DNA of 64,000 nt from Megasphaera hominis (GTDB lineage Bacteria > Bacillota > Negativicutes > Veillonellales > Megasphaeraceae), in assembly GCF_014269395.1 (NCBI RefSeq), contig NZ_JACOGK010000009.1, forward strand, positions 1 to 64,000, in the 5' to 3' direction. The position numbers and the translations under genes are program-made. Of this stretch, positions 17,245 to 26,501 are shown in pieces (positions within the stretch are counted from its first letter, which is position 1; each line of letters starts with the position of its first letter). Under the pieces are notes generated by a model that was not told the DNA's origin, did no database searches, and was given only the letters and a program-made list of their open reading frames with translations.

Positions 17245-18375
17245 ATGGACAGCATACGCAAGGGCTTTGGGGATAAGAAACGAATCGTCGTCAAGGTCGG
17301 TTCCAGTACGATTTCCCATAGTACGGGCAAGTTGAATTACCAGCGCATTGAACATCTCGTTCGCGAATTGGCGAATCTGCAAAACATGGGCAAGGAAATG
17401 ATCCTTGTCACCTCCGGTGCGACGAACGCCGGCCTGGCGCCGTTACACCTGGATCACCGACCGCGCAATATCCGGGAAAAGCAGGCTATTGCTGCTGTCG
17501 GCCAGGGCGTCCTCATGCATACATATGAACGCTTCTTTAGTGAATACGGACAGATCGTCGGCCAGGTACTCCTGACGCGCATGGATTCGCAGGACCGCAG
17601 CAAGTTCATGAACTCCCGCAATACGCTCCTCACAATGCTGGACATGGGTATCATTCCTATTATTAACGAAAACGACGTCGTCGCCGTCGACGAATACAAG
17701 ATTGGCGATAACGATACCTTGTCGGCTATGGTGAGCGGCCTCGTCGACGCAGATCTCCTGATCCTCTTGTCGGATATTGACGGTCTCTATACGGATAACC
17801 CGAAGACCCATCCGGAAGCAACGATTATTCCCGTCGTAGAAACGATCGACAAGCACATTTACGAAATTGCCGGTGATGCCGGCAGTGCCATGGGGACGGG
17901 CGGTATGCATACGAAAATCCAGGCGGCTTCCATTGCGACGGCAGCCGATGTGGATATGGTCATTGCCTCAGGCAGTGAAGACGGTATTATCAGCCGCATC
18001 GTTGCCGGCGAGCCTGTAGGCACGCTCTTTAAGGCTAAAGAAGCGCCGCTACATTCGAAGAAACGCTGGCTGGTATCAGGCAGTAAGGCTACGGGTACAC
18101 TGCACGTCGATGAAGGCTGCCGTAATGCCATTTTAGCTCATGGCTCGAGCCTCTTGGCCGTAGGTATTAAGAGTGTGTCCGGTATGTTTCACGAAGGGGA
18201 TATCGTCAATGTGGAATACGACGGCCTGATTATTGCCAAAGGCATTACCAACTACAGCAGTGTCCACATCAATGCCATTAAGGGACTGCAGTCGTCGGCC
18301 ATTCCCGGCGTTCTCGGCCCGGACGGCATTTATGAAGAAGTCATTCACCGGGATAACCTGGTGGCTCTGTACTAA
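17245..18375 (+). CDS. proB: Glutamate 5-kinase
   Basis: A 376-residue enzyme that phosphorylates L-glutamate in the first step of proline synthesis. The amino-acid-kinase domain carries VVKVGSSTI, VTSGATNAGL, INENDVVAVDE and GTGGMHTKIQAA, and a PUA domain occupies the last 90 residues (KRWLVSGSKATGTL to the end). It lies eleven bases after yhbY and directly before proA. Feedback inhibition by proline is usual for the family. Confidence 0.97.
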   Translation: MDSIRKGFGDKKRIVVKVGSSTISHSTGKLNYQRIEHLVRELANLQNMGKEMILVTSGATNAGLAPLHLDHRPRNIREKQAIAAVGQGVLMHTYERFFSEYGQIVGQVLLTRMDSQDRSKFMNSRNTLLTMLDMGIIPIINENDVVAVDEYKIGDNDTLSAMVSGLVDADLLILLSDIDGLYTDNPKTHPEATIIPVVETIDKHIYEIAGDAGSAMGTGGMHTKIQAASIATAADVDMVIASGSEDGIISRIVAGEPVGTLFKAKEAPLHSKKRWLVSGSKATGTLHVDEGCRNAILAHGSSLLAVGIKSVSGMFHEGDIVNVEYDGLIIAKGITNYSSVHINAIKGLQSSAIPGVLGPDGIYEEVIHRDNLVALY

Positions 18376-18391
18376 CAGGGAGGGAAATCCT

Positions 18392-19645
18392 ATGGAATCA
18401 GAAGTATACAGCAAAGCAAAGGCAGCCCATGACGCTGCCTACGTCTTAGCCACGACGGCGACGGACGTCAAGAACAAGGCTCTTTTATATATTGCTGAAG
18501 AACTCATTAACCAGACGGATGCTATTCTCGCAGCCAACGCAGAGGATTTGGCGCGGGCCCGCGAAAAGGGCATGGCTCCGGCCATGCTGGACCGCCTGAA
18601 GCTGACACCGGAACGGATTGTTTCTATGGCCGAAGGCGTGCGCCAGGTCAGCGAATTGCCAGACCCTGTGGGAAAAACGCTGGCGTCGTGGACGCGTCCG
18701 AACGGCCTGGCTATCAGCAAGGTCAGCGTACCCTTAGGCGTCATTGCCATTATTTACGAATCGCGGCCCAACGTTACCGTCGACGCAGCAGCCCTGTGCC
18801 TGAAATCGGGCAACGCTACCGTCTTGCGCGGCGGCAGCGAATCTATTTCTTCTAATTTAGCTCTGGCCAAGGTGATTCACGCCGGCCTGGCAAAAGCCGG
18901 TATCAATCCGGACGTCGTAGGCCTCCTGGAAAATACGGACCGTGCCCTCGTCCGGGAACTGCTGACGCTGCGCGAATTTATCGACCTGGCCATTCCCCGC
19001 GGTGGTGCCGGCCTGATCCGCATGGTCGTCGATACGGCCCGCGTGCCGGTCATCGAAACGGGCAGTGGTGTCTGCCACGTCTACGTCGATAAAGAGGCTG
19101 ACCTCGATAAAGCCGTGCCGATTATTGAAAATTCGAAGGTCCAGCGGCCGTCGACGTGTAACTCCATGGAAACACTTCTCGTTCATGAGGACGTTTTGCA
19201 GCCCCTGTTAGACCGCCTCGTGCCGGTTATGAAAACGGACCAGGTAGAACTGCGGGCTGATGCTAAGGCCCAGGCTGTTGCCGGCAGCGACGCCATTACT
19301 GCTACGGAAGAGGACTGGAAGACGGAGTACAACGCCTTGATCATGTCGATTAAGACTGTAGCCTCTGTAGACGAGGCTATGGATCACATCCGCCACTACA
19401 GCACGCACCACTCGGAAACGATCATCACGGAAAATAAAGAAACGGCTGAACGCTTCCTGAAGGAAGTCGACTCGGCTGCCGTGTATGTCAATGCATCGAC
19501 GCGCTTTACAGATGGGTTCCAGTTTGGCTTCGGCGCTGAAATCGGCATTAGCACGCAAAAACTGCACGCCCGTGGTCCTATGGGCCTGGCCGAGCTCGTA
19601 AGCTATAAATACATCATTCACGGTCAAGGGCAGATCCGCGAATGA
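18392..19645 (+). CDS. proA: Gamma-glutamyl phosphate reductase
   Basis: A 417-residue NADPH-dependent reductase that converts gamma-glutamyl phosphate to the semialdehyde. The nucleophile Cys lies in QRPSTCNSMET, and the fold signature VPLGVIAIIYESRPNVTVDA is present. The ATG at 18392 has AGGGAGGG upstream; a longer in-frame start inside proB was rejected. Its TGA overlaps the start of the next small gene in an ATGA. Confidence 0.97.
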   Translation: MESEVYSKAKAAHDAAYVLATTATDVKNKALLYIAEELINQTDAILAANAEDLARAREKGMAPAMLDRLKLTPERIVSMAEGVRQVSELPDPVGKTLASWTRPNGLAISKVSVPLGVIAIIYESRPNVTVDAAALCLKSGNATVLRGGSESISSNLALAKVIHAGLAKAGINPDVVGLLENTDRALVRELLTLREFIDLAIPRGGAGLIRMVVDTARVPVIETGSGVCHVYVDKEADLDKAVPIIENSKVQRPSTCNSMETLLVHEDVLQPLLDRLVPVMKTDQVELRADAKAQAVAGSDAITATEEDWKTEYNALIMSIKTVASVDEAMDHIRHYSTHHSETIITENKETAERFLKEVDSAAVYVNASTRFTDGFQFGFGAEIGISTQKLHARGPMGLAELVSYKYIIHGQGQIRE

Positions 19646-19812
19646 AACGGGTGTTACGTGTAGTACGCGGGTACCTGCGGACCTTTGGGCAGTACGCCCG
19701 TTCGCCTAAAACCCATTATGAGTATAAACATTATGCTGTTTTTCTGGTATTATATATACTGACAGCAGTGGTTATTTGGGGAGGGATTTATCTCTATCAT
19801 GGAACGCGTTAG
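19642..19812 (+). CDS. Small single-pass membrane protein, unknown
   Basis: A 56-residue frame: MKRVLRVVRGYLRTFGQYAR, a basic/aromatic stretch (SPKTHYEYKHY), then one strongly hydrophobic helix (AVFLVLYILTAVVIWGGIYL) and HGTR. Its ATG shares ATGA with the proA stop and its end overlaps nadD by 14 bp, so it fills an otherwise empty 150-bp gap with two overlaps. That tight packing and the clean helix argue that it is a real, translationally coupled gene. The N-terminus is cationic (R/K-rich), so an N-in topology is expected. No family was recognised. Confidence 0.6.
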   Translation: MKRVLRVVRGYLRTFGQYARSPKTHYEYKHYAVFLVLYILTAVVIWGGIYLYHGTR

Positions 19813-20416
19813 ACTGGGGATTATGGGGGGTACGTTTAACCCTATTCACCTGGGCCATTTGATGATTGCAGAAGAAGCTCGTCAGGTCTTTGATTTGGAG
19901 CAGGTCCTCTTTATTCCTTCCTACATGACACCGAACAAGGAAGTCCATGGAGCAACGGCGCAGCAGCGTTTGGAAATGACGCGCCTGGCCACGGCAGATA
20001 ACCCGTATTTTATGGTCAGCGATTTGGAAATGCACCGCCAGGGCCCGTCGTACACCGTCGACACGATTCATTATTTGCAGGATCATTACGGCGACCGGTA
20101 CAGCTTCTATTTTATTTCCGGTACCGACACGATTCAGGACTTACATAACTGGAATCAGCCGGAAGAAATTCTGCGGCTGTGCCACGTCATTGGTGCTACC
20201 CGGCCGGACGGTACGGCAGGCATTGACCCGGTCATCGAAAGCTTTGGTGATCTGGGCAAGCACATCCTGCGCTTACCTGTACCGACGATGGATATTTCTT
20301 CAACGGAACTGCGGCGCCGTCTGCAGACGGGCCGTTCCGTACGGTATATGATACCGCCGCCTGTCTTAGATTACATCAGGAAGAATGGGATATATCAATG
20401 TACAGTACAGAATTGA
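19799..20416 (+). CDS. nadD: Nicotinate-nucleotide adenylyltransferase
   Basis: A 205-residue enzyme that adenylates nicotinate mononucleotide on the way to NAD. It has the GGTFNPIHLGHLMIAEEA nucleotide motif and the late ISSTELRRRL motif. A GGGGAGGGA site lies upstream within the small membrane gene. It overlaps yqeK by 19 bp, the usual Firmicute pairing. Confidence 0.97.
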   Translation: MERVRLGIMGGTFNPIHLGHLMIAEEARQVFDLEQVLFIPSYMTPNKEVHGATAQQRLEMTRLATADNPYFMVSDLEMHRQGPSYTVDTIHYLQDHYGDRYSFYFISGTDTIQDLHNWNQPEEILRLCHVIGATRPDGTAGIDPVIESFGDLGKHILRLPVPTMDISSTELRRRLQTGRSVRYMIPPPVLDYIRKNGIYQCTVQN

Positions 20417-20994
20417 AAGAAAAAATTAAAGGGGATTTGCAGCAGAGCCTGACAGGTCACCGCTATACACATGTCTTAGGCGTAGCCGCAGCGGCGCGGC
20501 AGCTGGCTGTACGCTATGGCAGTGATGCCGATAAAGCCGAAATGGCAGGGCTCCTCCACGATGCAGCCAAACAGAAACGCCTGGAAGAGATGCAGGCCTT
20601 AGCGTTACGGGCTTTTGGCGACAGCCTTGACCCGGTTATCATGCAGACTGGCAGTCTCCTCCATGGCTATGCAGCCGTGACGGTAGCCAAAGAGCAGTAC
20701 GGCATTGATGATGCCGACGTCTTGGCCGCCATTGCCCATCACACGACGGGAGCGCCGCACATGAGCCAGCTGGAAAAAATCATTTTTGTTGCCGACTACA
20801 TTGAGGCCGGCCGTGATTTCGACGGTGTAGACCACTTGCGGGCTTTGGCCAAGGAAGATTTGGACAAGACCGTCCTGGCCGGTTACGATTCGACTATTAC
20901 ACATCTGTTAGAGCAAGACAAGACCATTTTTGTCGGCACCGTAGTCAACCGGAATGCGCAAATCCTCAGTATGGGGGAGGCCCGGCATGGATAA
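20398..20994 (+). CDS. yqeK: HD-domain Ap4A hydrolase YqeK
   Basis: A 198-residue HD phosphohydrolase with GHRYTHVLGVA, GLLHDAAKQK and AIAHHTTGAP metal-binding blocks. YqeK enzymes split diadenosine tetraphosphate symmetrically into two ADP. It is coupled to nadD upstream and overlaps the LCP gene downstream. Confidence 0.94.
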   Translation: MYSTELKEKIKGDLQQSLTGHRYTHVLGVAAAARQLAVRYGSDADKAEMAGLLHDAAKQKRLEEMQALALRAFGDSLDPVIMQTGSLLHGYAAVTVAKEQYGIDDADVLAAIAHHTTGAPHMSQLEKIIFVADYIEAGRDFDGVDHLRALAKEDLDKTVLAGYDSTITHLLEQDKTIFVGTVVNRNAQILSMGEARHG

Positions 20995-22054
20995 GGACAC
21001 ACGCAAGCCACCTACGCACGTAACGGTTAATACGCCAGGCGAGGAAGAAAAAAGAACGGCAGAAACACTGAAAACAAAGGAAAGGCCACAGGGGACAGCA
21101 GAAAAGCAAGGCAAGCGGCCAAAGAAGAAAAAGCGCCGCGTCCTGACGCCGGAAGAACGGCGTCGCCGGGGCCTGCGCCGTCTGGGTGTCATCGTTTTGG
21201 TAATCCTGGCCTTTATCACGGCCGTTTTGGCGTGGAATCATTTCCATCCGGCGCCGGTAAGCAGTGAAGATTTCACCCAGCAGAGCCCTGACGTGCCCTT
21301 GTATGTACTGGTCATCGGTACAGATGAGGAAAACCCGACGCAGACGAATTTTGTCGGTCTGGCAGCGGTTAACAAGGACAAGAAGACCATCGATTTTATT
21401 ATGCTGCCCGATAATACGAGAATTGAAGGTCGCAAGGAAAAAGGCGCCCAGGCCTTGAGTGAAATTTATAGTGAAGGCGGTTTGAGCCTGACCCGGGCTG
21501 TTGTCGAAGATATTTTCAAGATTCCCGTGCCCTACTATGTTTCCTTTACGTCGTCGTCCTTTGCCCACTTTATCGATACTATGGGCGGTATGCCATTATA
21601 CGTGGAAAAGGATATGTATCATGAAGATGCCGACGGCAAAGCCGATATTGCCTTAGCCCAGGGCTATCAGGTTCTCGACGGCAATGAAGCCGCAGGCTAT
21701 TTGCGCTATACCGACAGCGACGGTTCCTTAGGCAGGGCTATGCGGCAGGAACGATTCGTCAAGGTCTTTTATGAAAATCTGGAAAATCACTTCGGCATTA
21801 CCAACGCCATTAATGTATACCGCGTATGGAATACGGTAGATTCTAATATTTCTGCGAAGGATATGGCCCGCCTGGCCTGGTCCTTCCGCAACGTGCCTGT
21901 CGATAACATCCATTTCTACATGCTGCCTGGCGAAGCCTTGAAGACGCCTGATGCAGCGAAGGGCAAGAACGGGGCTACGCTCTGGACGTATGATCCTGTA
22001 GAAGTGCAGAAAATCATTGGTACGACAAATAACGCCATTGCAAACAGTAATTAA
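20987..22054 (+). CDS. LytR-CpsA-Psr family wall-polymer ligase
   Basis: A 355-residue protein with a highly basic cytoplasmic N-terminus (RPKKKKRRVLTPEERRRRGL), one membrane helix (LGVIVLVILAFITAVLAW) and an extracytoplasmic LCP domain (LVIGTDEENPTQTNFVGLAAV, IDFIMLPDNTRIEG, FIDTMGGMPLYVEKDM, GYLRYTDSDGSLGRAMRQ). LCP enzymes attach undecaprenyl-linked glycopolymers to peptidoglycan, which fits with csaB upstream in the window. The start at 20987 follows GGGGGAGG inside yqeK. Confidence 0.93.
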   Translation: MDKDTRKPPTHVTVNTPGEEEKRTAETLKTKERPQGTAEKQGKRPKKKKRRVLTPEERRRRGLRRLGVIVLVILAFITAVLAWNHFHPAPVSSEDFTQQSPDVPLYVLVIGTDEENPTQTNFVGLAAVNKDKKTIDFIMLPDNTRIEGRKEKGAQALSEIYSEGGLSLTRAVVEDIFKIPVPYYVSFTSSSFAHFIDTMGGMPLYVEKDMYHEDADGKADIALAQGYQVLDGNEAAGYLRYTDSDGSLGRAMRQERFVKVFYENLENHFGITNAINVYRVWNTVDSNISAKDMARLAWSFRNVPVDNIHFYMLPGEALKTPDAAKGKNGATLWTYDPVEVQKIIGTTNNAIANSN

Positions 22055-22096
22055 CGGGCTGCCACGGGCTGCCTGTACAAAAGGAGAAATAAAAGC

Positions 22097-22477
22097 ATGC
22101 CATTAGTCATGAAGCAACAAACGGAAGAAACAAAAGAACGCACGTCCTACGAAATTGCCGCACAGGCAGCGTACGACAAAAAAGCCTGGGATATTGTTAT
22201 CCTCAACATGGAACCGGCCTCGATCATGGCCGATTACTTCGTCATCTGCAGCGTGCGCAACAACCGCATGGCCCAGAGCGTCGCGGACAATATTGAAGAA
22301 CAGCTGGAAAAAGCCGGCTATACTGTACGCCACGTAGAAGGCTACCGTTCGGGCCGCTGGATCCTCATCGATGCTGGCGAAATCATCGCTCACGTCTTTG
22401 TCGAACAGGATCGGAGCTACTACGAACTGGAAAACTTATGGAGCGACGCCGAACGGATTCCGTTCGAAGGGGAATAA
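22097..22477 (+). CDS. rsfS: Ribosomal silencing factor RsfS
   Basis: A 126-residue member of the RsfS/Iojap family (YDKKAWDIVILNME, ADYFVICS, GYRSGRWILIDAGEIIAHVF). It binds uL14 and blocks subunit joining when nutrients are scarce. It sits in the standard nadD-yqeK-LCP-rsfS order, one base before the S1 gene. Confidence 0.96.
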   Translation: MPLVMKQQTEETKERTSYEIAAQAAYDKKAWDIVILNMEPASIMADYFVICSVRNNRMAQSVADNIEEQLEKAGYTVRHVEGYRSGRWILIDAGEIIAHVFVEQDRSYYELENLWSDAERIPFEGE

Positions 22478-22478
22478 T

Positions 22479-23387
22479 ATGAATCAGGTTTTACAAGAAA
22501 ACAGTATCGTTACGCTGGAAGTGCTGCGTCTCGGCGAAATGGGGGCGTTCCTCAATGGCGGTACAGGCAACACGAACGACGATATTTTACTGCACCATAA
22601 CCAGCAGACCAGTCCTGTAGCCGTAGGCGACAAGGTAACGGTCTTCTTATACCACGATCCCCAGGGCCGGCTGACGGCGAGCATGCACTTGCCGAAAATT
22701 AAAATTGGCCAGATTGGCTACGTACCCATTATCAATACGACGCGCTTTGGCGCTTTCGTCGACGTCGGTACGGAACGGGGCATTTTCCTGCCCTTTGCCG
22801 AAATGAAGGGCCGTCCTAAAGAAGGGGAATACGTGTGGGTCAAGCTCTACGAAGATAAATCCCACCGCCTGGCCGTTTCTATGGAAGTAGAAGATGAAAT
22901 GCGCCGCGCATCGAAACCGGCGACAGAAGCCAAGGTAGGCGACTGGGTCGAAGGGGCCATTTACAATATGACCGATCAGGGAGCTTATCTCATGACGCGG
23001 GAACGGTGGATTGCCTTTTTGCATCGCAGTGAGTTCAATGGACCGGTACTCATCGGCCAGATGGTAAAAGGCCGTGTGACTTTCCTGCGTGAAGACGGCC
23101 GCATCAATATTTCCCTGCGTCCGGTGAAGGAACAGGCTATGGATGCAGACTGCCAGCAGATTCTCGCATTTCTCCAGAGCCGTAACGGCAAGATGCCCTA
23201 TGGCGATAAGACTATGCCGGCTGTCATTAAGGCCAAGTTCGGTCTCAGCAAGGCAGCCTTCAAACGGGCTTTAGGCCACCTTATGAAGGAAGGCAAAGTC
23301 CATCAGGAAGAAGGCTGGACCTACCTGGATGACATAGCTTCCCAAGCAGTGCCTGCGGAAACGAAGGACGACGTACAGAAAGACTGA
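22479..23387 (+). CDS. CvfB-like S1 RNA-binding protein
   Basis: A 302-residue protein of tandem S1-like domains (LEVLRLGEMGAFLNGG, IGYVPIINTTRFGAFVDVG, GAIYNMTDQGAYLM) and a C-terminal winged helix (KAKFGLSKAAFKRALGHLMKEGKV). The layout is that of CvfB/YitL, a regulator of virulence and RNA metabolism in Gram-positive bacteria. The start at 22479 is chosen because it follows the rsfS stop and removes an unsupported 36-residue extension. Confidence 0.9.
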   Translation: MNQVLQENSIVTLEVLRLGEMGAFLNGGTGNTNDDILLHHNQQTSPVAVGDKVTVFLYHDPQGRLTASMHLPKIKIGQIGYVPIINTTRFGAFVDVGTERGIFLPFAEMKGRPKEGEYVWVKLYEDKSHRLAVSMEVEDEMRRASKPATEAKVGDWVEGAIYNMTDQGAYLMTRERWIAFLHRSEFNGPVLIGQMVKGRVTFLREDGRINISLRPVKEQAMDADCQQILAFLQSRNGKMPYGDKTMPAVIKAKFGLSKAAFKRALGHLMKEGKVHQEEGWTYLDDIASQAVPAETKDDVQKD

Positions 23388-23390
23388 AAA

Positions 23391-23427
23391 AAACGGTGCA
23401 TCGCTCATGTGGCGAAGCACCGTTTTG
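23391..23427. terminator. Bidirectional terminator, S1 gene / VWA gene
   Basis: AAAACGGTGC pairs with GCACCGTTTT (10 bp), with an inner TCGC/GCGA stem. T-runs lie on both strands between convergent genes. Confidence 0.9.
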
Positions 23428-23449
23428 ATTTGTATCCTGTAAGACAGGC

Positions 23450-24289
23450 CTATTGTTTAACTTCATCCTTCCACGAGTCGTCCCCGTTTTGCTGCATCGT
23501 ACTCTGCGTGTATGCGGCGATGGCGTTGAAGTTGGCCCGGACACCGCGGGCGTTGTTTTGGTAATTGACGGCATGGTCGCTGTCAATACCCAACGTACCT
23601 GCTTCTGTGACGGCGTCCATATTAGCACCTAAGAAGAGAAAATCCCAGCCTTGTTCCTGCTTATCTGTGATCATCTTTTTGATGGTTGCCCGGCTGTATT
23701 CGTGACTGGCATTTTCCAGGCCATCTGTAATGACGACGACGATGACCTTGTGGTTTTTGTTGTTAATACCGTCAATGCGGCTGAGACGGTTGATCGTATT
23801 TCCCAAGGCGTCGAGCAGAGCCGTAGAGCCACCGACCGTGTATTGCTTGCTCGTCATATCTTCGACGGCGTCAATATCGCGGCGGTTCGTGAGCAGCGTC
23901 GATTCATTATTGAAGAGGACCGTCGTCACGCGCGTATCTACATGGAGGGCCCGTTCTTTTTTCAGCATGCTGTTATAGCCGCCGATCGTATCCTTTTCAA
24001 GGCCGTACATAGAGCCGCTCTTATCGAGGATGAGAACGAGATCCAAATGTTTGATCGACGCAGGCAGCGTCGTGTCTTTTTCTTTCGTTTCCTGCGTGTC
24101 TTTTGGCGTTTCAGGTGTCACCTCTTCGTCTGGAATGGAGGCACTGGCTACGGCATCTACGGGCTGGCTCGTTTGCACCGGCAAGGGCTTTACTGCCGCT
24201 GCTGGCATAACCGCCGGTGTAGCAGCCAGGCCCAGGGTGGCACAACCAAAGAGGGCAGCCAAGGTCAGGCTGAGAGATTTTTTCCACAT
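23450..24289 (-). CDS. Exported von Willebrand factor A domain protein
   Basis: A 279-residue protein with an N-terminal export signal (KKSLSLTLAALFGCATLGLAA). LFGC is a borderline lipobox, so it may be a lipoprotein. A Pro/Thr/Glu linker leads to a VWA domain whose MIDAS motif is intact (LDKSGSM, then TALLDALG and VITDGLEN). Such domains bind ligands through a divalent metal. The start at 24289 was taken because the upstream extension lacks a ribosome site. It is monocistronic and divergent from mreB; function unknown. Confidence 0.82.
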   Translation of the reverse strand: MWKKSLSLTLAALFGCATLGLAATPAVMPAAAVKPLPVQTSQPVDAVASASIPDEEVTPETPKDTQETKEKDTTLPASIKHLDLVLILDKSGSMYGLEKDTIGGYNSMLKKERALHVDTRVTTVLFNNESTLLTNRRDIDAVEDMTSKQYTVGGSTALLDALGNTINRLSRIDGINNKNHKVIVVVITDGLENASHEYSRATIKKMITDKQEQGWDFLFLGANMDAVTEAGTLGIDSDHAVNYQNNARGVRANFNAIAAYTQSTMQQNGDDSWKDEVKQ

Positions 24290-24537
24290 AGGAGACACAT
24301 CCTTTCTGTATGAAATAACGAGTATAGGCACTATAGGATATATGGCGCACGCGCACACATATATACATAGTATACCATAGGGAGAAAAGAAGCGTGAGTA
24401 ATAAAATGACAGGCTCCTATGAATTTAACTCATTTTCCCCTAGTTAGTGACGTATGTTTGTGCTAAAATATATGGATGACTGTAGAATTGAAATTTAGAC
24501 GTGCAGGCTTGTCTGACCTGCCTTGAAAGGATATGAC

Positions 24538-25578
24538 ATGGGTTCGATGTTTTCACCATTAACGAAGAATATCGGGATTGACCTGGGCACCAGTACAATC
24601 CAAGTATATGTAGAAGGACGGGGGATCGTAATGTCTGAACCGTCCATTTTGGCAACGGATGAACGGAACCGTAAGATCGTCGCAGTCGGCCATGCGGCAG
24701 AAACGATGTTGGCCAAGTCGCCGGAAACGGTGAAGATTCATAAGCCCTTGCAAAACGGGATTATTGCTGACTACAATGTAACCCGCACTATGCTGGGGTA
24801 TCTTTTGAGTAAGGCTGTACGCAGTGTTCAGCGCCTGCGCATTATGGTCGGCGTACCGGCTGCGGCTTCGAATGTCGAAAAGCGGGCTGTCGTAGAAGCT
24901 ATTTTCCAGGCCGGTGCCAAAGAAGCCTACCTCATTGAAACGGCTGCTGCCGCTGCTTTAGGCGCCGGTCTGCCTGTGTACGATCCTATTGGCAGTATGG
25001 TCATCGACGTAGGTGGCGGTACGACCAATATCGCTGTTCTTTCCTTAGGCGGTATCGTTATTTCCCGGTCGATCCATTTGGGCAGCCAGGATTTTGACCA
25101 GGCTATCCGCGATTATATCCGCCAGGAATATGCTGTCGTCACTGACGATGAAACGATTGAAGAAATGAAAATTCACAACGGTTCTGCCGTTTTACCCTTA
25201 GAAGACCGGGGCTATTATTTTACAGGCCGCGGCATTGACGATGGCCTGCAGCGCGAAGTAGGTGTCAAAGCCAGTGAAATTTATCGCGTCATGGGCAAAC
25301 CTCTCGTAAAAATCCTCGACCTCGTCCAGGCTGTACTGCGTGAGACCCCGCCGGAATTGTCGGCCGATATTATGGAACACGGCATTGTCCTTACCGGTGG
25401 CGGCGCGAAGCTCCATGGTATGGACCAGCTTTTTTCCCAGGAACTCGGTGTTCCTGTAGCCTTGTCGCCAGAGCCGGAAATGGCCGTCGCTCTTGGTACG
25501 GGCCGGGCATTGCAAGACCGGGAAAAATTGGGCGCCTTAGTTGAAGGTGTAGAACGCATTTACAGAAGGAGATTTTAA
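24538..25578 (+). CDS. mreB: Rod-shape actin MreB/Mbl
   Basis: A 346-residue bacterial actin (IGIDLGTSTIQVYVEGRG, YLIETAAAAALGAGLPV, MVIDVGGGTTNIAVLSLGG, GIVLTGGGAKLHGMDQLF). It organises the elongation machinery beneath the inner membrane. The ATG at 24538 follows GAAAGGAT; a TTG 15 bp upstream is less likely. It is the first gene of the rod operon and is followed after two bases by mreC. Whether it is the MreB or Mbl paralogue cannot be settled here. Confidence 0.95.
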   Translation: MGSMFSPLTKNIGIDLGTSTIQVYVEGRGIVMSEPSILATDERNRKIVAVGHAAETMLAKSPETVKIHKPLQNGIIADYNVTRTMLGYLLSKAVRSVQRLRIMVGVPAAASNVEKRAVVEAIFQAGAKEAYLIETAAAAALGAGLPVYDPIGSMVIDVGGGTTNIAVLSLGGIVISRSIHLGSQDFDQAIRDYIRQEYAVVTDDETIEEMKIHNGSAVLPLEDRGYYFTGRGIDDGLQREVGVKASEIYRVMGKPLVKILDLVQAVLRETPPELSADIMEHGIVLTGGGAKLHGMDQLFSQELGVPVALSPEPEMAVALGTGRALQDREKLGALVEGVERIYRRRF

Positions 25579-25580
25579 CA

Positions 25581-26501
25581 GTGTATTCGTTCGGTAAAAA
25601 GAGTCTCATAATCGTACTCGTCTTATTCATCCTCATAGCCATTTTTGGCTGGGCTTGGCGCCAGCGCGATTCCATGCCGTTTATTTCACGACCCTTACAG
25701 ATGATCGTATCTCCCTTTGAATACGCTGCCAGTGGCATCCTCGATACGCTGTCGTCCAATTTCCATATCGTCGATATAAGCCTTAAGAACCGTATCGAAT
25801 GGGAATCTCTGGAAAAGGAAAATGCGGCCCTCAAGGAAAAGAGCGTCGATTATTATGAAATTGCTGCAGAAAATAAACGCTATCGGGAAATGCTCGATTT
25901 CAAGGCGGCGCACCGCCAATTTAACGTCCGTGCTGCATCGGTAATTTCCCGTGATTATGGCACGTGGACTAATACACTGGTCATCGATGTAGGCAGCGAA
26001 GAAGGCATTAAGGAAAATATGGCTGTCGTCACGCCGAAAGGTGTCGTCGGCTTTATCAGCAACGCCTATCCCCATTCGTCGCGGGTTCAGCTCATGACGG
26101 ATCCGCGGACGAGTATTGGCGCTATTGTCCAGCGTCCGGAATCGCGTGTCGCTTCTGTCGTCCGCGGTAACGGCAACGTACCGACGGAACCGCAGTTTGT
26201 CAATATTGCCAAGGATGCAGATATCCTCGAAGGGGATACGCTTGTGACGTCGGGCTTTGGTTCTATCTATCCGAAAGGCCTTTTCATCGGCACGATCGTA
26301 TCAATTCATCAAAACGACGATGATTTCGTCAAGTACGCTGTCATTCGTCCCGGTGTAGATTTCTCGAAGCTGGAAGAAGTCTTTGTCATTCTTTCGTCTG
26401 CCGATACTGGTTCGTACGCCAAACCTGATGTAGCACCGAAGCTGGTACCACAAACACAGCGCGATAAAGTAGAAGGTGTCAAAGGAGCTGCTGCATTATG
26501 A
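25581..26501 (+). CDS. mreC: Rod-shape protein MreC
   Basis: A 306-residue bitopic protein: one N-terminal helix (SLIIVLVLFILIAIFGWAW), a coiled coil near residues 70-100 (WESLEKENAALKEKSVDYYE) and a two-barrel extracytoplasmic domain (VITPKGVVGFIS-like, GDTLVTSGFGSIYPKGLFIG). It starts at a GTG behind AGAAGGAG. It links MreB to PBP2 and RodA. Confidence 0.95.
   Translation: MYSFGKKSLIIVLVLFILIAIFGWAWRQRDSMPFISRPLQMIVSPFEYAASGILDTLSSNFHIVDISLKNRIEWESLEKENAALKEKSVDYYEIAAENKRYREMLDFKAAHRQFNVRAASVISRDYGTWTNTLVIDVGSEEGIKENMAVVTPKGVVGFISNAYPHSSRVQLMTDPRTSIGAIVQRPESRVASVVRGNGNVPTEPQFVNIAKDADILEGDTLVTSGFGSIYPKGLFIGTIVSIHQNDDDFVKYAVIRPGVDFSKLEEVFVILSSADTGSYAKPDVAPKLVPQTQRDKVEGVKGAAAL

Noticed and set aside
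24290..24537. Mre-operon promoter in the VWA-mreB gap
   Set aside because: TTGTGC and TAGAAT are 19 bp apart and TAAAAT has no -35 partner, so no promoter could be assigned confidently.
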